From the NCBI GenBank assembly GCA_009692005.1, contig SHZZ01000004.1:62001-126000 (forward strand): a DNA stretch of 64,000 nucleotides, read 5' to 3'. The first letter of the stretch is position 1; each line of letters opens with the position of its first letter. This document shows positions 18,671 to 27,452 of this stretch, one piece after another. A program made the position numbers and the translations under genes. The notes beneath the pieces were generated by a model, which ran no database searches, was not told the origin of the DNA, and saw only the letters and a list, made by a program, of their open reading frames with translations. This stretch comes from Gemmataceae bacterium (GTDB lineage Bacteria > Planctomycetota > Planctomycetia > Gemmatales > Gemmataceae).

Positions 18671-19489
18671 CTATTCCAAAGCAAGACCGATCCAAGTCGG
18701 TTTATGGTAATCCGCACCGATCACTTGGGTTTCAATCGGCTTTCCCACTGCCCTTGGCCAAGTCTGTTTTTTGGGAATATGGGTATGGCCACTCAAGACA
18801 TGACTGACTTTGGAGTATTTTTCGACTTCCTTACCCAGAGTAAGGTTGCCTGCGTAGGCATTGGAGAAGTCCCACCCCATGATTTCAGTATCCTGGTGAA
18901 TTTGGCAAGGAAGTATGGGGAAATGGGTGACTACAATAACCTGGGATACTTCTTTGTCTTTTTCTAATTTATCCAGTTTACCCAAAAATGCCGACGATAC
19001 TTTGTGAGCAAACTCAGGGTCGGACCATTCCCAGTCCACCAGCAAGGCGTCGCTATTGCAATCAAACTTCTTCTGCGCGAATTCCAAATGGGAACAGGAA
19101 ACCGTTGGCCCAGCGGCGGAATAGTCGTACCAGGCAATTGTACCCGCGAAACCTACACCTTTTACTTGAAAGGAATTTCCCTCCAGCCAATGGCAGCCTT
19201 CCTGGGAAACAGTTTCCGGCAGTTCCTCAAACCATAGCTTCTTGCTGTCGCTAAACCGCCTCACCCAGAGGTCATGGTTGCCCGGGATAACCAGAATAGG
19301 GCAGGGGATTTTCTTGCGGAACAATGCCAGACAGCGTTGAAAGTCCTGCAGTGATTCGCCCAAATCGCCGCCAATAATAAAGACTTCCGGCCCCCAGTCG
19401 GCGGCCTGGTTAGCAATCTCCTCTACCATCCAAGCTGGCGTGATTGGTTGGTGCAAATCGGCGGTAAACCCAATCTTCAATGCAGGCAT
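18671..19489 (-). CDS. calcineurin-like metallophosphoesterase
   Basis: This is a predicted cytosolic dinuclear-metal phosphoesterase of 272 codons including the stop. All metal-ligand motifs are present in order: D-L-H at residues 11-13, GGDLGE at 40-45, GNHD at 70-73, the VTHFPI histidine and GHTHIP near the C-terminus. No signal peptide is visible. AGGAA precedes the ATG at 19489; the longer frame to 19525 has no better signal. It is transcribed divergently from the radical SAM gene. The substrate cannot be inferred. Confidence 0.88.
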   Translation of the reverse strand: MPALKIGFTADLHQPITPAWMVEEIANQAADWGPEVFIIGGDLGESLQDFQRCLALFRKKIPCPILVIPGNHDLWVRRFSDSKKLWFEELPETVSQEGCHWLEGNSFQVKGVGFAGTIAWYDYSAAGPTVSCSHLEFAQKKFDCNSDALLVDWEWSDPEFAHKVSSAFLGKLDKLEKDKEVSQVIVVTHFPILPCQIHQDTEIMGWDFSNAYAGNLTLGKEVEKYSKVSHVLSGHTHIPKKQTWPRAVGKPIETQVIGADYHKPTWIGLALE

Positions 19490-19571
19490 GCCATTTCCTG
19501 AAAACTCTTGAGATGCTATCCCCAAGGAGAAAACCTATTCTCTTTTGGGTCATTGCTGGGCCCAGAATGGT

Positions 19572-19599
19572 TTGTCTTCCTTAACTGATAAGGTATACT
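19572..19599 (+). promoter_or_regulatory. candidate promoter of the radical SAM gene
   Basis: TTGTCT and TATACT are spaced by 16 bases in the divergent region upstream of 19642. The -10 matches five of six consensus bases, giving a leader of about 35-40 bases. Confidence 0.45.
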
Positions 19600-19641
19600 C
19601 CAAGGTTACCAGGGAAACAACCATCAAGGCTAAATTCACCC

Positions 19642-21444
19642 ATGATAAAGGGAAAGCAACTCAGGCATGAAATAGAAAAGCACCTTCCCAAGGTGCAAAT
19701 GCCGGCGCAATACCTCGGCGGGGAACTTAACTCCATTGTCAAAGACCCCGCTGGCCTTCAGGGAAAAATGTGTTTCGCGTTTCCGGACGCTTACACCCTG
19801 GGCACCAGCCACCATGGCTTGCAGGTTCTTTATTCCACCATCAATCGCGATCCGCGCTGGGCCTGCGAACGGGCCTTTACTCCATGGACCGACTTTGAAA
19901 AAATCCTGCGGGAAAACCGCCTCCCTCTTTACAGCCTGGAAACATTCACACCGTTGGCCGACTTCGACCTCCTGGGCTTCACCCTGCAGTATGAAATCTG
20001 CTACACCAACATCCTGACGATGCTGGATTTGGGCGGCATCCCGCTAAGAAGCGCGGCCCGTGGCAACGAACATCCCCTGGTCATCGCCGGCGGACCAGGC
20101 GCGCAAAACCCCGAACTCCTCGCCCCCTTCATCGACCTTTTTGTCCTGGGGGACGGGGAGGAAAGCCTTCCCGCGGTTTTGGAAAAATGGCTGGAGTTAA
20201 AAAGAGACCCCGAACTGTCGCGTGAGGAACGGCTCGCCAGGCTGGCGGGGGCATTCCCCTGGGTTTATGCCCCGCGGTTTTACGAACCCGAGTACCACGC
20301 CGATGGCACCCTGGCTGCGCTCAACCGCACCCGCAATGATGTCCCCCAGGAAATCCTGGCCTGCACCATCGGCAAAGATTTCGATTCCTTTCCACTGCCT
20401 GTGAAGCCCATAGTTCCTTTCGTGAAAACGCCGCACGATCGCATCGCCATTGAAATCATGCGCGGTTGCCCCTGGCAATGCCGCTTCTGCCAGTCCACCG
20501 TGATCAAGCGTCCCCTGCGCGTCCGATCCGTGGAAACCATTGTGCAAGCGGGGTTGGAAAGCTACCGGAATACAGGTTGCGATGAGATTAGCCTGCTAAG
20601 TTTGAGTACCAGCGATTATCCCTATTTCGAGGAACTGGTGCAGCGGATGCATGAGGTGTTTACCCCGTTGGGCGTAAATGTCTCGCTGCCAAGCCTGCGG
20701 ATCAACACGCAATTGCGCACGCTGCCCAAGCTGATTCGTGGCATCCGCCGCAGCGGCCTGACCCTGGCCCCGGAAGTTGCCCGCGACGACATGCGCGAAC
20801 AGATCCGCAAGAAAATCAAGAACGACGACCTGTTCGAAGGCTGCCGCGAAGCCTTCAAGAATGGCTGGCAAAGGGTCAAACTCTATTTCCTTTGCGGTTT
20901 GCCCGGTGAACGGGCGGTTGACCTCGACGGCATTGTCGAAATGGCAGAAACCATCTCGCGCATCGGCAAGGAAGTCACCGGGCGCTACAAAGAAGTCACC
21001 GCTTCGGTCTCCAATTTTGTTCCCAAGCCGCACACCCCTTACCAGTGGAATGGCATGCAATCGCGGGAATATTTCCAATGGGCCGGGAGGTACCTCCGCG
21101 AGAAAGTGCGGTTGCGGTCGGTGAAGATCAAACAGCACGATGTGGAAACCAGCCTGCTGGAAGGAATATTGACCCGAGGCGACCGGCGGGTGGCGGAGGC
21201 GTTGGAATTGGCGTGGAAAAAGGGGGCCCGACTGGATGGTTGGACCGAATGCTTCAAACCGGAAATCTGGGCCGAGGCCTTTAGCGAACTGGGAATCGAC
21301 ACGACCGGGTATTCCCAGCGCGACCGCCCCATGACGGAAAAACTGCCCTGGGACCACATCCAGGTAAAGAAAGGGCGCGATTACCTGGAAAAAGAACAGA
21401 GCCGCAGCCTGCTGCAGTTGGAAATTATGTCGGGCGCGGTCTAA
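19642..21444 (+). CDS. B12-binding-type radical SAM protein (TIGR03960-like)
   Basis: This 600-residue protein has an N-terminal cobalamin-binding-like region (CFAFPDAYTLGTSHHGLQVL, then VIAGGPGAQNPE) followed by a radical SAM barrel with the cluster motif CPWQCRFC near residue 276. EISLLSLSTSDY and TLAPEVARDDMR follow, as in the TIGR03960 group. In many bacteria this family is fused to or followed by a DUF2344 protein involved in RNA modification near rng/rplU genes; no such partner is seen here. The ribosome-binding site is weak, but the protein begins at the expected point. Its reaction is not known. Confidence 0.88.
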   Translation: MIKGKQLRHEIEKHLPKVQMPAQYLGGELNSIVKDPAGLQGKMCFAFPDAYTLGTSHHGLQVLYSTINRDPRWACERAFTPWTDFEKILRENRLPLYSLETFTPLADFDLLGFTLQYEICYTNILTMLDLGGIPLRSAARGNEHPLVIAGGPGAQNPELLAPFIDLFVLGDGEESLPAVLEKWLELKRDPELSREERLARLAGAFPWVYAPRFYEPEYHADGTLAALNRTRNDVPQEILACTIGKDFDSFPLPVKPIVPFVKTPHDRIAIEIMRGCPWQCRFCQSTVIKRPLRVRSVETIVQAGLESYRNTGCDEISLLSLSTSDYPYFEELVQRMHEVFTPLGVNVSLPSLRINTQLRTLPKLIRGIRRSGLTLAPEVARDDMREQIRKKIKNDDLFEGCREAFKNGWQRVKLYFLCGLPGERAVDLDGIVEMAETISRIGKEVTGRYKEVTASVSNFVPKPHTPYQWNGMQSREYFQWAGRYLREKVRLRSVKIKQHDVETSLLEGILTRGDRRVAEALELAWKKGARLDGWTECFKPEIWAEAFSELGIDTTGYSQRDRPMTEKLPWDHIQVKKGRDYLEKEQSRSLLQLEIMSGAV

Positions 21445-21487
21445 AGCAATTGGATTGGTTGCAAGTAAGAGTTTTCACCCTTGAAAA

Positions 21488-21527
21488 AGGGGCTTTCACC
21501 CCTCGTTTCACCCTCTGAAAACAGAGG
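21488..21527. repeat. two adjacent short hairpins downstream of the radical SAM gene
   Basis: AGGGG-CTTTCA-CCCCT (21488-21503) is followed by CCTCTG-AAAA-CAGAGG (21512-21527). Neither has a T-run, so they are not typical terminators; they may stabilise the 3' end of the upstream mRNA. The remaining gap up to 21678 is AT-rich and shows nothing else definite. Confidence 0.4.
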
Positions 21528-21678
21528 AAGTTGCCTGAGAGAGTTGGTTGATTTTCTTTAATAAAGCAAAAAGATTCTTAATTTTCTTTCCCCTACGCCG
21601 CAGTAATTAATTCGTTGCTTATCCTCTTGCCATAGAAGATGATCCCAAGAGATTCAAAAAGAAAACCAAGGAGCGATC

Positions 21679-22470
21679 ATGAAATTTCTGGGAAGAATTC
21701 TTATTGCCTTGGCCTTGGGAAGCCTATTTAGCACTGTCTGGGCCGACGATGCTTTGGAGGAGTCCCTGGCAGGGGTCTACCGAATTTTCGATGAAAAAGT
21801 TTCCGGAACAGCCTTCGCCATTTCGCATGTGGACGGTGAGAAAAAAGAACATGTTTTCCTGGTGACCGCCGGGCATGTATTTAATCAGATGAAGGGCCAG
21901 GAAGGCAAATTGGCCCTACGAGTGCGTGAAACCGACGGCAGCTATATTCGCAGAGAAGTGTCGATCGCCATTCGTAAAGGTGAGGCGCCGCTTTGGAAAA
22001 AACACGCCACCCTGGATATTGCCGTGCTGCCGATCACGCAGCCCGAAAAACTGGGCTTGAGTACGATGCCCCTTTCACGAATCGTTGGAGAGAAGGAATT
22101 GCAAGGGAAATTGGCGCGTGTCGGGCAAGAGACTTGGACCCCCGGCTTCCCGGCCAAGGCGGAAGCGAACCCCGCTGGCTGGCCGGTGCTGAGAAAAGGA
22201 ATAATCGCCTCGCACCCGTTGACGCCAAGCAAAACTTACAAAACTTTTCTCTTGTCGTCGAATACCTTTGGTGGCGACAGCGGGGCGCCGGTCCTGGTTC
22301 AAGCAGGAAAGGAATACTGGGTGGCCGGAATGGTCCAGGGCATGCTGCGCGAGACGAACCGCAGCGTCCTCCCCTATGAAGAACGGGTGGCGCATATGCC
22401 GTTGGGCCTGGGGATCGTGGTGCAGGGGGAATTCATCCGCGAAGTGATCCAAGAGTTGATGCCAAGGTAA
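21679..22470 (+). CDS. secreted trypsin-like serine protease
   Basis: This 263-residue protein has a signal peptide (residues 1-22, ending at VWA-DD). The predicted catalytic triad is in chymotrypsin-fold order: His66 in VTAGHVF, Asp113 in LDIAVLP and Ser201 in GGDSGAP. Length fits a single protease domain without PDZ, so it is not a DegP-type enzyme. AAGGAG lies five bases before the ATG. It stands just upstream of the secretion operon on the same strand, but a separate promoter lies between them, so co-regulation is not shown. Confidence 0.85.
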   Translation: MKFLGRILIALALGSLFSTVWADDALEESLAGVYRIFDEKVSGTAFAISHVDGEKKEHVFLVTAGHVFNQMKGQEGKLALRVRETDGSYIRREVSIAIRKGEAPLWKKHATLDIAVLPITQPEKLGLSTMPLSRIVGEKELQGKLARVGQETWTPGFPAKAEANPAGWPVLRKGIIASHPLTPSKTYKTFLLSSNTFGGDSGAPVLVQAGKEYWVAGMVQGMLRETNRSVLPYEERVAHMPLGLGIVVQGEFIREVIQELMPR

Positions 22471-22499
22471 ATGGGTCAGCAGGGGTGGTGGGATTTTTC

Positions 22500-22528
22500 T
22501 TGACTCATGGAAAACCCAAGTGTACTAT
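22500..22528 (+). promoter_or_regulatory. promoter of the type II secretion-like operon
   Basis: TTGACT (22500-22505) and TACTAT (22523-22528) are separated by exactly 17 bases, a good sigma-70-type pair. Transcription would begin near 22535, which rules out translation from the upstream in-frame start at 22485. Confidence 0.65.
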
Positions 22529-22543
22529 TTGTGTAGTACACTT
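22518..22543. promoter_or_regulatory. perfect palindrome over the -10 box (probable operator)
   Basis: AAGTGTACTA and TAGTACACTT form a perfect 10-bp inverted repeat around a 6-base spacer. The left arm contains most of the -10 box and the right arm reaches the expected transcription start, the classic position for a dimeric repressor. No T-run follows, so it is not a terminator. Confidence 0.65.
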
Positions 22544-22604
22544 CCCCACGGGTGTGGTCCCACTTGTGATTGCGATTTTGCCCATCCTTTGGAAAAGCTG
22601 GCAA

Positions 22605-23792
22605 ATGGTTTCGGAAGTTCATTTAAGCAGCCCTTTGGATCCTGGCATAGCCGCCGGACCAGAGCGGATTTGCCAAATGGTCAACCGGGTGTTCCAGGAA
22701 GGAATCCGCCTTGGCGCCACCGATATTCACATCGAGCCGACCCATTCTTCCCTGCGAGTGAACTTCCGCCTCGACGGTGTGCTGCATGAAGCTGGCGCCT
22801 TGCCCCGCGAATTGGCCCCAAACCTTATTACTCGGCTAAAAGTCATGGCCGACCTGCTTTCCTACCGCCAGGACATTCCTCAGGAAGGGCGCGTGCGGAG
22901 CGACTTTTCCCCGGCCGATATGGAAATCCGCGTCAGCACCTTTCCCACCATCCATGGCGAACGGGCGGCGATCCGCCTTTTCCGCTTCGATTCCAGGCGG
23001 ATCGACCTGGAGGAGTTGGGGCTGCAAGGTGAAATCCACGCCACCTTGGCGAAGGCCATTCAGCAGCGGACGGGCGCCATATTGCTGACAGGGCCGGGCG
23101 GCAGTGGCAAAACCACCACGATCTATGGCTGCCTGGCCAATATTTTGAAGAAAGAAAATGGCGCACGGCATGTGGTGACTTTGGAAGACCCGGTAGAGCA
23201 AGTGCTGGAAGGGGCCGGGCAGACGCAGGTTCGGCCAGGGACGGAATTTGATTTTTCTCGCGGCTTGCGCAGCCTCTTGCGCCAGGATCCGGAAGTCATC
23301 ATGGTGGGGGAAATACGGGATAGCGAAACGGCGCGGGCGGCAATTGAAGCGGCTCTTTCCGGCCATTTGCTTTTCAGCACCCTGCACGCGGGGTCGGCTT
23401 GCGGCGTGGTGGCGCGCCTGCTCGACATGGGCATCGAGCCTTACCTGTTAACCAGCGCCATCCGCCTTGTTTTGAATCAACGGCTGCTGCGTCAAAGTTG
23501 CCAGAGATGTTTGGGGTTGGGTTGTGACAATTGCCATCAAACAGGATATTCTGGGCGAATGTTATTGGCCGAAGCCTTGGAAATCACGCCGAGCATCCGC
23601 CAGGCGATTTTGCGCAAGGCCGACCGGATCGAATTGGAGGAGCTATTCCGCGCCCAGGGAGGTTTTCCTCTCGAGGACCATGCCCGGGCGGCGGTGGCCA
23701 AGAAATTAACCACCCAAGAAGAGGTCAACCGGGTGCTGGGGTTATTGAATTGGCAGGATGACTCCGGAATCAAGAAGAAGGAGGCCAAATGA
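22605..23792 (+). CDS. gspE: type II secretion / type IV pilus assembly ATPase (short GspE/PilB)
   Basis: This is the cytoplasmic ATPase that powers pseudopilus assembly. It contains DIHIEPT, the Walker A motif GPGGSGKTT (near residue 163), the Asp box TLEDPVEQ, Walker B RQDPEVIMVGEIRD, the His box STLHAGSA, and a C-terminal cysteine set CQRCLGLGCDNC like the GspE zinc module. At about 395 residues it lacks the usual N-terminal domain that docks on the inner-membrane platform. The ATG at 22605 is chosen because the promoter lies downstream of the first possible start at 22485; its ribosome-binding site (GGAAAAG) is weak. The stop overlaps the next start (ATGA). Confidence 0.9.
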   Translation: MVSEVHLSSPLDPGIAAGPERICQMVNRVFQEGIRLGATDIHIEPTHSSLRVNFRLDGVLHEAGALPRELAPNLITRLKVMADLLSYRQDIPQEGRVRSDFSPADMEIRVSTFPTIHGERAAIRLFRFDSRRIDLEELGLQGEIHATLAKAIQQRTGAILLTGPGGSGKTTTIYGCLANILKKENGARHVVTLEDPVEQVLEGAGQTQVRPGTEFDFSRGLRSLLRQDPEVIMVGEIRDSETARAAIEAALSGHLLFSTLHAGSACGVVARLLDMGIEPYLLTSAIRLVLNQRLLRQSCQRCLGLGCDNCHQTGYSGRMLLAEALEITPSIRQAILRKADRIELEELFRAQGGFPLEDHARAAVAKKLTTQEEVNRVLGLLNWQDDSGIKKKEAK

Positions 23793-24859
23793 GCGAAACC
23801 AATAAAGGGAATGGGGCGCTGCGTCCCGAAGACTTGATTTATTTGAACGAGGAAATCGCCGCCATGGCGCGCGCCGGGCTTCCCCTGGAACAGGGGTTGC
23901 TAGCGCTGGCCCGGGAGATGAGCCACGGGTCGCTGCGCGAGGTTACTGAAAGCATTGCCGCGGAGATGCGCTTGGGGAAAACTTTGCCCGATGCCATGGC
24001 CCTTCAGGGCGACCGGTTGCCTCCCTTTTATTCGCGCCTGATGCAAGCGGGAATTCGCGGCGGGAATTTACCCAGCGTCCTTTCCGTTCTTACCGTCTAT
24101 GCCCGCAGCCTGGCCGATTTGCGTTCGGTAATCATGACGGCGCTTTACTATCCCCTGATTGTCCTCTTGGTGGTAACAGGGCTGTTCCTGGTGATCTTTC
24201 ATTTGATCATGCCGCAATTCGCGAAAATCTTTCAGGATTTCGGCATGAGCCTGCCGTGGATTACGGAAGCAGCGCTGGCCTTGGGCTTGCAACCGATGGT
24301 TTACCTGGTTTTGCCCGTTGTTGGAATCTTGATCCTGTTCATGGCGATTCGCATGATCCTGCGCTCCACCGATGCTGGGAAATGCGCCTGGACCAAATTT
24401 GTTTATTCCTTGCCGGTGGTGGGAACCTTGATCCGCTCAGCCCGGCTGGCTTCGTTTACGGAACTCTTGAGTATCCTGGTGAACCATGGCATGCCTCTGG
24501 GCGAGGCCTTCCGACTGGCTGGGGATTGCGGTTCAGACCCCGTGCTGCGCGCTGGCGCCATGGAAGTGGAAAAACATTTGAATTCGGGAGACACGCTGGC
24601 GCAAGCGTTGCAAAAAACCGAGGTTTTGCCGCACTTGGTTTCCTGGATGGCCGGCATTGGGGAAGCGCAGGGAAAACTCCCCGAGGCGTTTACCCAGGCC
24701 TCGCTCCTTTACCGCCGCCAGGTGGAGATGCGGTCAGCGATGGTGCAAAGCGTGGTGCCCCCAGTTTTGATCGTTGCCACCGCGGGAATCATCACCTTTA
24801 CCTTTGTGCTGGCGATTTTCCTCCCGTTAATCAAGCTTCTGGAAGGGCTAAGCAAGTAG
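23789..24859 (+). CDS. gspF: type II secretion inner-membrane protein, GspF/PilC family
   Basis: This 356-residue platform protein has two T2SSF domains. The first includes IAAMARAGLPLEQGLLALA and MQAGIRGGNLPSVL; the second includes FTELLSILVNHGMPLGEAFRLA and GIGEAQGKLPEAF. Each domain is followed by membrane helices (about residues 120-145 and 165-190, and at the C-terminus). It overlaps the gspE stop by four bases, so translation is probably coupled. The family sits between the ATPase and the pseudopilus in the inner membrane. Confidence 0.92.
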   Translation: MSETNKGNGALRPEDLIYLNEEIAAMARAGLPLEQGLLALAREMSHGSLREVTESIAAEMRLGKTLPDAMALQGDRLPPFYSRLMQAGIRGGNLPSVLSVLTVYARSLADLRSVIMTALYYPLIVLLVVTGLFLVIFHLIMPQFAKIFQDFGMSLPWITEAALALGLQPMVYLVLPVVGILILFMAIRMILRSTDAGKCAWTKFVYSLPVVGTLIRSARLASFTELLSILVNHGMPLGEAFRLAGDCGSDPVLRAGAMEVEKHLNSGDTLAQALQKTEVLPHLVSWMAGIGEAQGKLPEAFTQASLLYRRQVEMRSAMVQSVVPPVLIVATAGIITFTFVLAIFLPLIKLLEGLSK

Positions 24860-24878
24860 GCAAGGAAGGCGTGCGAGA

Positions 24879-26120
24879 ATGGAATTTCTGAAAAATATTC
24901 TCAAGGGGCTGGGCTTCGCCCTGATCGGGCTGGCCCTCCTCTGCTTGATTTTTTTCCTTTTTAATTTCCTCGGCTTTTATTTTGTCCTCCTCCTTTGCGC
25001 CTTTTATACCTGGTTGGCCTTCGCCTTTTTCCACTACCGCTATGTCCGGCAGGAAGAAATGTTGGGGCTCCTGCAATCGGCAGTCGATTCCAACCTCCCA
25101 GTGGCGGCAGTTCTGCGAGCTTTCCTTCATGACCGCCCCTCGGGCTGGACCCGCGAGACGATCCTGGCCGTAAGTATGTTTCTCATCTTTCCCGGTTATT
25201 ACTGGTTTTGGCATCGCGGCCGGGATTTCGATTCCCGTTTGAAACTCCTTCTGGAACTTCTGGAAAGCGGTTTTTCCCTGAGTGAAGCCCTGCAAGTGCA
25301 TCCTTCCCTGGTTTCTCGCGATGTCCTCCTGGCCGTGGCGCTTGGGGAATCCTCTGGAAAAATCCCGGAAGCCCTCCGTGCCATCCCCCGATGGCAGCAA
25401 GACCGCTTTTGGCTGACTTCCCTCCCTCGGATTGCCTATGTCCTGGCCGTGACTTCCTTCACGCTGATCGTGGTGGGTTTTTTCATGGTCTATATTCTGC
25501 CGCGTTTTAAAAAGATCTTTATGGATTTCAGCCTGCAACTTCCGGCCTTTTCCAGAAAAGTTTTCGATACGGCGGATTTTCTCCTGGGCACTCCTTTCCC
25601 CCTCCTTTTCCTCTTCCTGGTGACCTTGGCCATCTTCATGGCTGCCATTTGGAGTTCGACGGTGCGCTGGTATTTTCCCGTGGCGGGTACCCTTTATCGC
25701 ATTCAAGTCCAGGGGAATTTTCTGCGCATGCTCGGTTTAGCCCTGCAAAGCCAGGAGTCCCTACCCCGGGCCCTGGCCGTGCTTTTAGGCTCGGGATTTT
25801 TCCCTACACCAGCGCGAATGAACCTAGTCAAGTTGATCAACCATGTGGAAAAAGGCGGCAGCCTTCCTTCCGGCCTGGAGGAGAACGGCTGGACCCCACC
25901 CGCCATGAAAGGCTTGTTTGAAGCCGCAGAACGCCTGGGTAATCTCCCCTGGGCTTTAATGGAAGCTGGATTACAACGCTCTCGGGTGGCTTCCCTCCTG
26001 GCCAACCGCCTGACTTTCACCGTTTTTCCCCTTATGCTTTTGGCGCTCGGCGCGCTGGTTGGCATGATTGCGGTGGCGATGTTCCTTCCCCTGGTGGAAT
26101 TAATCATGGAGCTGGCATGA
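24879..26120 (+). CDS. second, divergent GspF-like membrane protein
   Basis: This 413-residue protein begins with two strongly hydrophobic helices (residues about 8-55), then has degraded T2SSF-like repeats. LLELLESGFSLSEALQ, ALGESSGKIPEALRAIP and LGLALQSQESLPRALAVLL correspond to the motifs of the preceding gene, and the C-terminal helix VGMIAVAMFLPLVELI parallels the GspF end. It is probably a duplicated GspF with an added N-terminal membrane hairpin. It starts 19 bases after gspF and overlaps the next gene by four bases, so it belongs to the same operon. Whether it forms a hetero-oligomer with GspF is inference. Confidence 0.8.
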   Translation: MEFLKNILKGLGFALIGLALLCLIFFLFNFLGFYFVLLLCAFYTWLAFAFFHYRYVRQEEMLGLLQSAVDSNLPVAAVLRAFLHDRPSGWTRETILAVSMFLIFPGYYWFWHRGRDFDSRLKLLLELLESGFSLSEALQVHPSLVSRDVLLAVALGESSGKIPEALRAIPRWQQDRFWLTSLPRIAYVLAVTSFTLIVVGFFMVYILPRFKKIFMDFSLQLPAFSRKVFDTADFLLGTPFPLLFLFLVTLAIFMAAIWSSTVRWYFPVAGTLYRIQVQGNFLRMLGLALQSQESLPRALAVLLGSGFFPTPARMNLVKLINHVEKGGSLPSGLEENGWTPPAMKGLFEAAERLGNLPWALMEAGLQRSRVASLLANRLTFTVFPLMLLALGALVGMIAVAMFLPLVELIMELA

Positions 26121-26554
26121 CCATGAAGCAGAGAAATCAATTGCGACGAGCCTTCACCATGGCCGAGATCGTGGTGGCCATCGCCATTCTTTTTGGCGCC
26201 ATGGTGACTTTTGCCCAGATTGCCACCTGGTGCCTGGGAGAGCGTGCGCGGAATAACGCTGCGCTCAACGCCTTGCACCTGGCGGAAAATATTCTGGAAG
26301 AGGCGCGGGCGCAGCCTACTGAAAAACTCGATGCTGCCTGGGCCGCCGCCGTCCAAGAACCGGCCCGTTACAAAGCCCTTCCGCCGGCTTGCCTGATTGA
26401 AGTGAAATTTGAAACCCCGACGACCTTGGCCGGTTTTAAAAAGGTTGAAGTGAAAGTGAAATGGAAAGCCGGGCCTGAGACTTCATTAAGGGAAATCGTT
26501 TTGACCGGCTTTTTCGCCCCACGGACTGCCCTGGTTGGAGGGCCAAAACCATGA
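26117..26554 (+). CDS. prepilin-like protein (GspI/GspH-like minor pseudopilin)
   Basis: This 145-residue protein has a class III signal: a short basic leader, then RRA cleaved before FTMAEIVVAIAILFGA, with the glutamate at +5 that pilins need and alanine instead of glycine at -1. The hydrophobic N-terminal helix is followed by a small soluble domain (AENILEEARAQ, then VKVKWKAGP). The segment AENILEEARA resembles GspI-type proteins. Start and stop each overlap neighbouring genes by four bases. The exact minor-pseudopilin class is uncertain. Confidence 0.78.
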   Translation: MTMKQRNQLRRAFTMAEIVVAIAILFGAMVTFAQIATWCLGERARNNAALNALHLAENILEEARAQPTEKLDAAWAAAVQEPARYKALPPACLIEVKFETPTTLAGFKKVEVKVKWKAGPETSLREIVLTGFFAPRTALVGGPKP

Positions 26555-27039
26555 GGCGAAACTCCCAACGGCCTGCCTACACCTTGATTGAAGTCGGCGT
26601 GGTCATGGCGCTTCTCGGCGCGGTCATGGTGGTGGTCACCACTTTGCTCGTGGGAATGGTTGGGTTGGAAGGGGCCGAATCCGGGTTGCAAGCACGCATG
26701 CAAGGGCTGGTTCGCCTGGGAGAACAATTCCGCGCGGACGGCGCCACGGCGGCGAAAGCCAAGTTCACTCCTGGGCCAGACGACAAGAGCGCCTCGCTCA
26801 CTTTAGAATTCGCCAAGGGCAAGCCGGTGACTTATCAATGGGAAAAAGCCGGCCTGTTCCGCGAGGGGCCCGAAGGGAAACAGAGACTGATTCCCTCCAG
26901 TATCATTGAGCAAATTGAATTTGCCGCCGGGGAAAAAGACCGGCTGGTGTCGATGCGTTTGTTGGAAAAAGGGAAAGGGGCCCGCTCGCCTTTAAGAAAC
27001 TGGTGGATTCAGTCGGCACTTGGAGGGGATGTGCAATGA
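26551..27039 (+). CDS. prepilin-like protein (possible GspJ-type minor pseudopilin)
   Basis: This 162-residue protein has the leader MRRNSQRPA followed by YTLIEVGVVMALLGAVMVVV, a prepilin helix with glutamate at +5 and alanine at -1. The rest is a soluble domain with TYQWEKAGLFREGPEGKQRLIP, an arrangement often seen in GspJ-like proteins that end with strands judging bound peptide residues. It overlaps the genes on both sides by four bases (ATGA). Assignment to GspJ rests on order and length only. Confidence 0.75.
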   Translation: MRRNSQRPAYTLIEVGVVMALLGAVMVVVTTLLVGMVGLEGAESGLQARMQGLVRLGEQFRADGATAAKAKFTPGPDDKSASLTLEFAKGKPVTYQWEKAGLFREGPEGKQRLIPSSIIEQIEFAAGEKDRLVSMRLLEKGKGARSPLRNWWIQSALGGDVQ

Positions 27040-27452
27040 TGCTGAAGAGGGCCTCTTCTGGTGCGAGAAAAGGCGTGGCACTGCTGACGGCGCTGGTGGT
27101 GCTGGCCGTGGCGGCGGCGTTGTCCGTCACTGTGACGGTTCATGAACTTTCCACCCGTAAGGAAATCGCGCTCGGCGTGGAAAAAGCGCAAGCACGCTGG
27201 CTGGCTCGAGGCGGCATGGAACTGGCCATCGCTCACCTGGCCGCTGGCACGCAAGATAAAACCCCCAAGAGCCTCGAAATTAAAGGGGGCAAGGCCACGA
27301 TCACGGTCACCAGCGTCGTCTCAAGCCGTTGGCAGGTGGAAACCACTGGCGAGTTTTCTCGGCCGGATGGCCGCCCAGCCCGGGTCACCTTGAAAAGGAC
27401 TTTTGCCGTGAAAACCACCGAGGGCAAAATCCTGGTTTCACCAGCCGATTAA
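27036..27452 (+). CDS. GspK/PilX-like minor pseudopilin
   Basis: This product of about 138 residues starts MMLKRASSGARKGVALLTALVVLAV, a pilin-like helix with a G-V-A-L-L start typical of GspK/PilX proteins, which lack the +5 glutamate. It continues with ARWLARGGMELAIAHLA, a segment common in this family. It is much shorter than a full GspK (about 300 residues). The start at 27036 overlaps the previous stop; an upstream in-frame ATG at 27003 would give a poorer leader. Its TAA shares bases with the stop of the convergent PVC gene. Confidence 0.72.
   Translation: MMLKRASSGARKGVALLTALVVLAVAAALSVTVTVHELSTRKEIALGVEKAQARWLARGGMELAIAHLAAGTQDKTPKSLEIKGGKATITVTSVVSSRWQVETTGEFSRPDGRPARVTLKRTFAVKTTEGKILVSPAD

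Noticed and set aside
18495-18695. N-terminal extension of the MMPL gene
   Set aside because: Would overlap the upstream phosphoesterase gene and adds a basic, non-membrane segment; the inner ATG has a ribosome-binding site and leads into the first helix.
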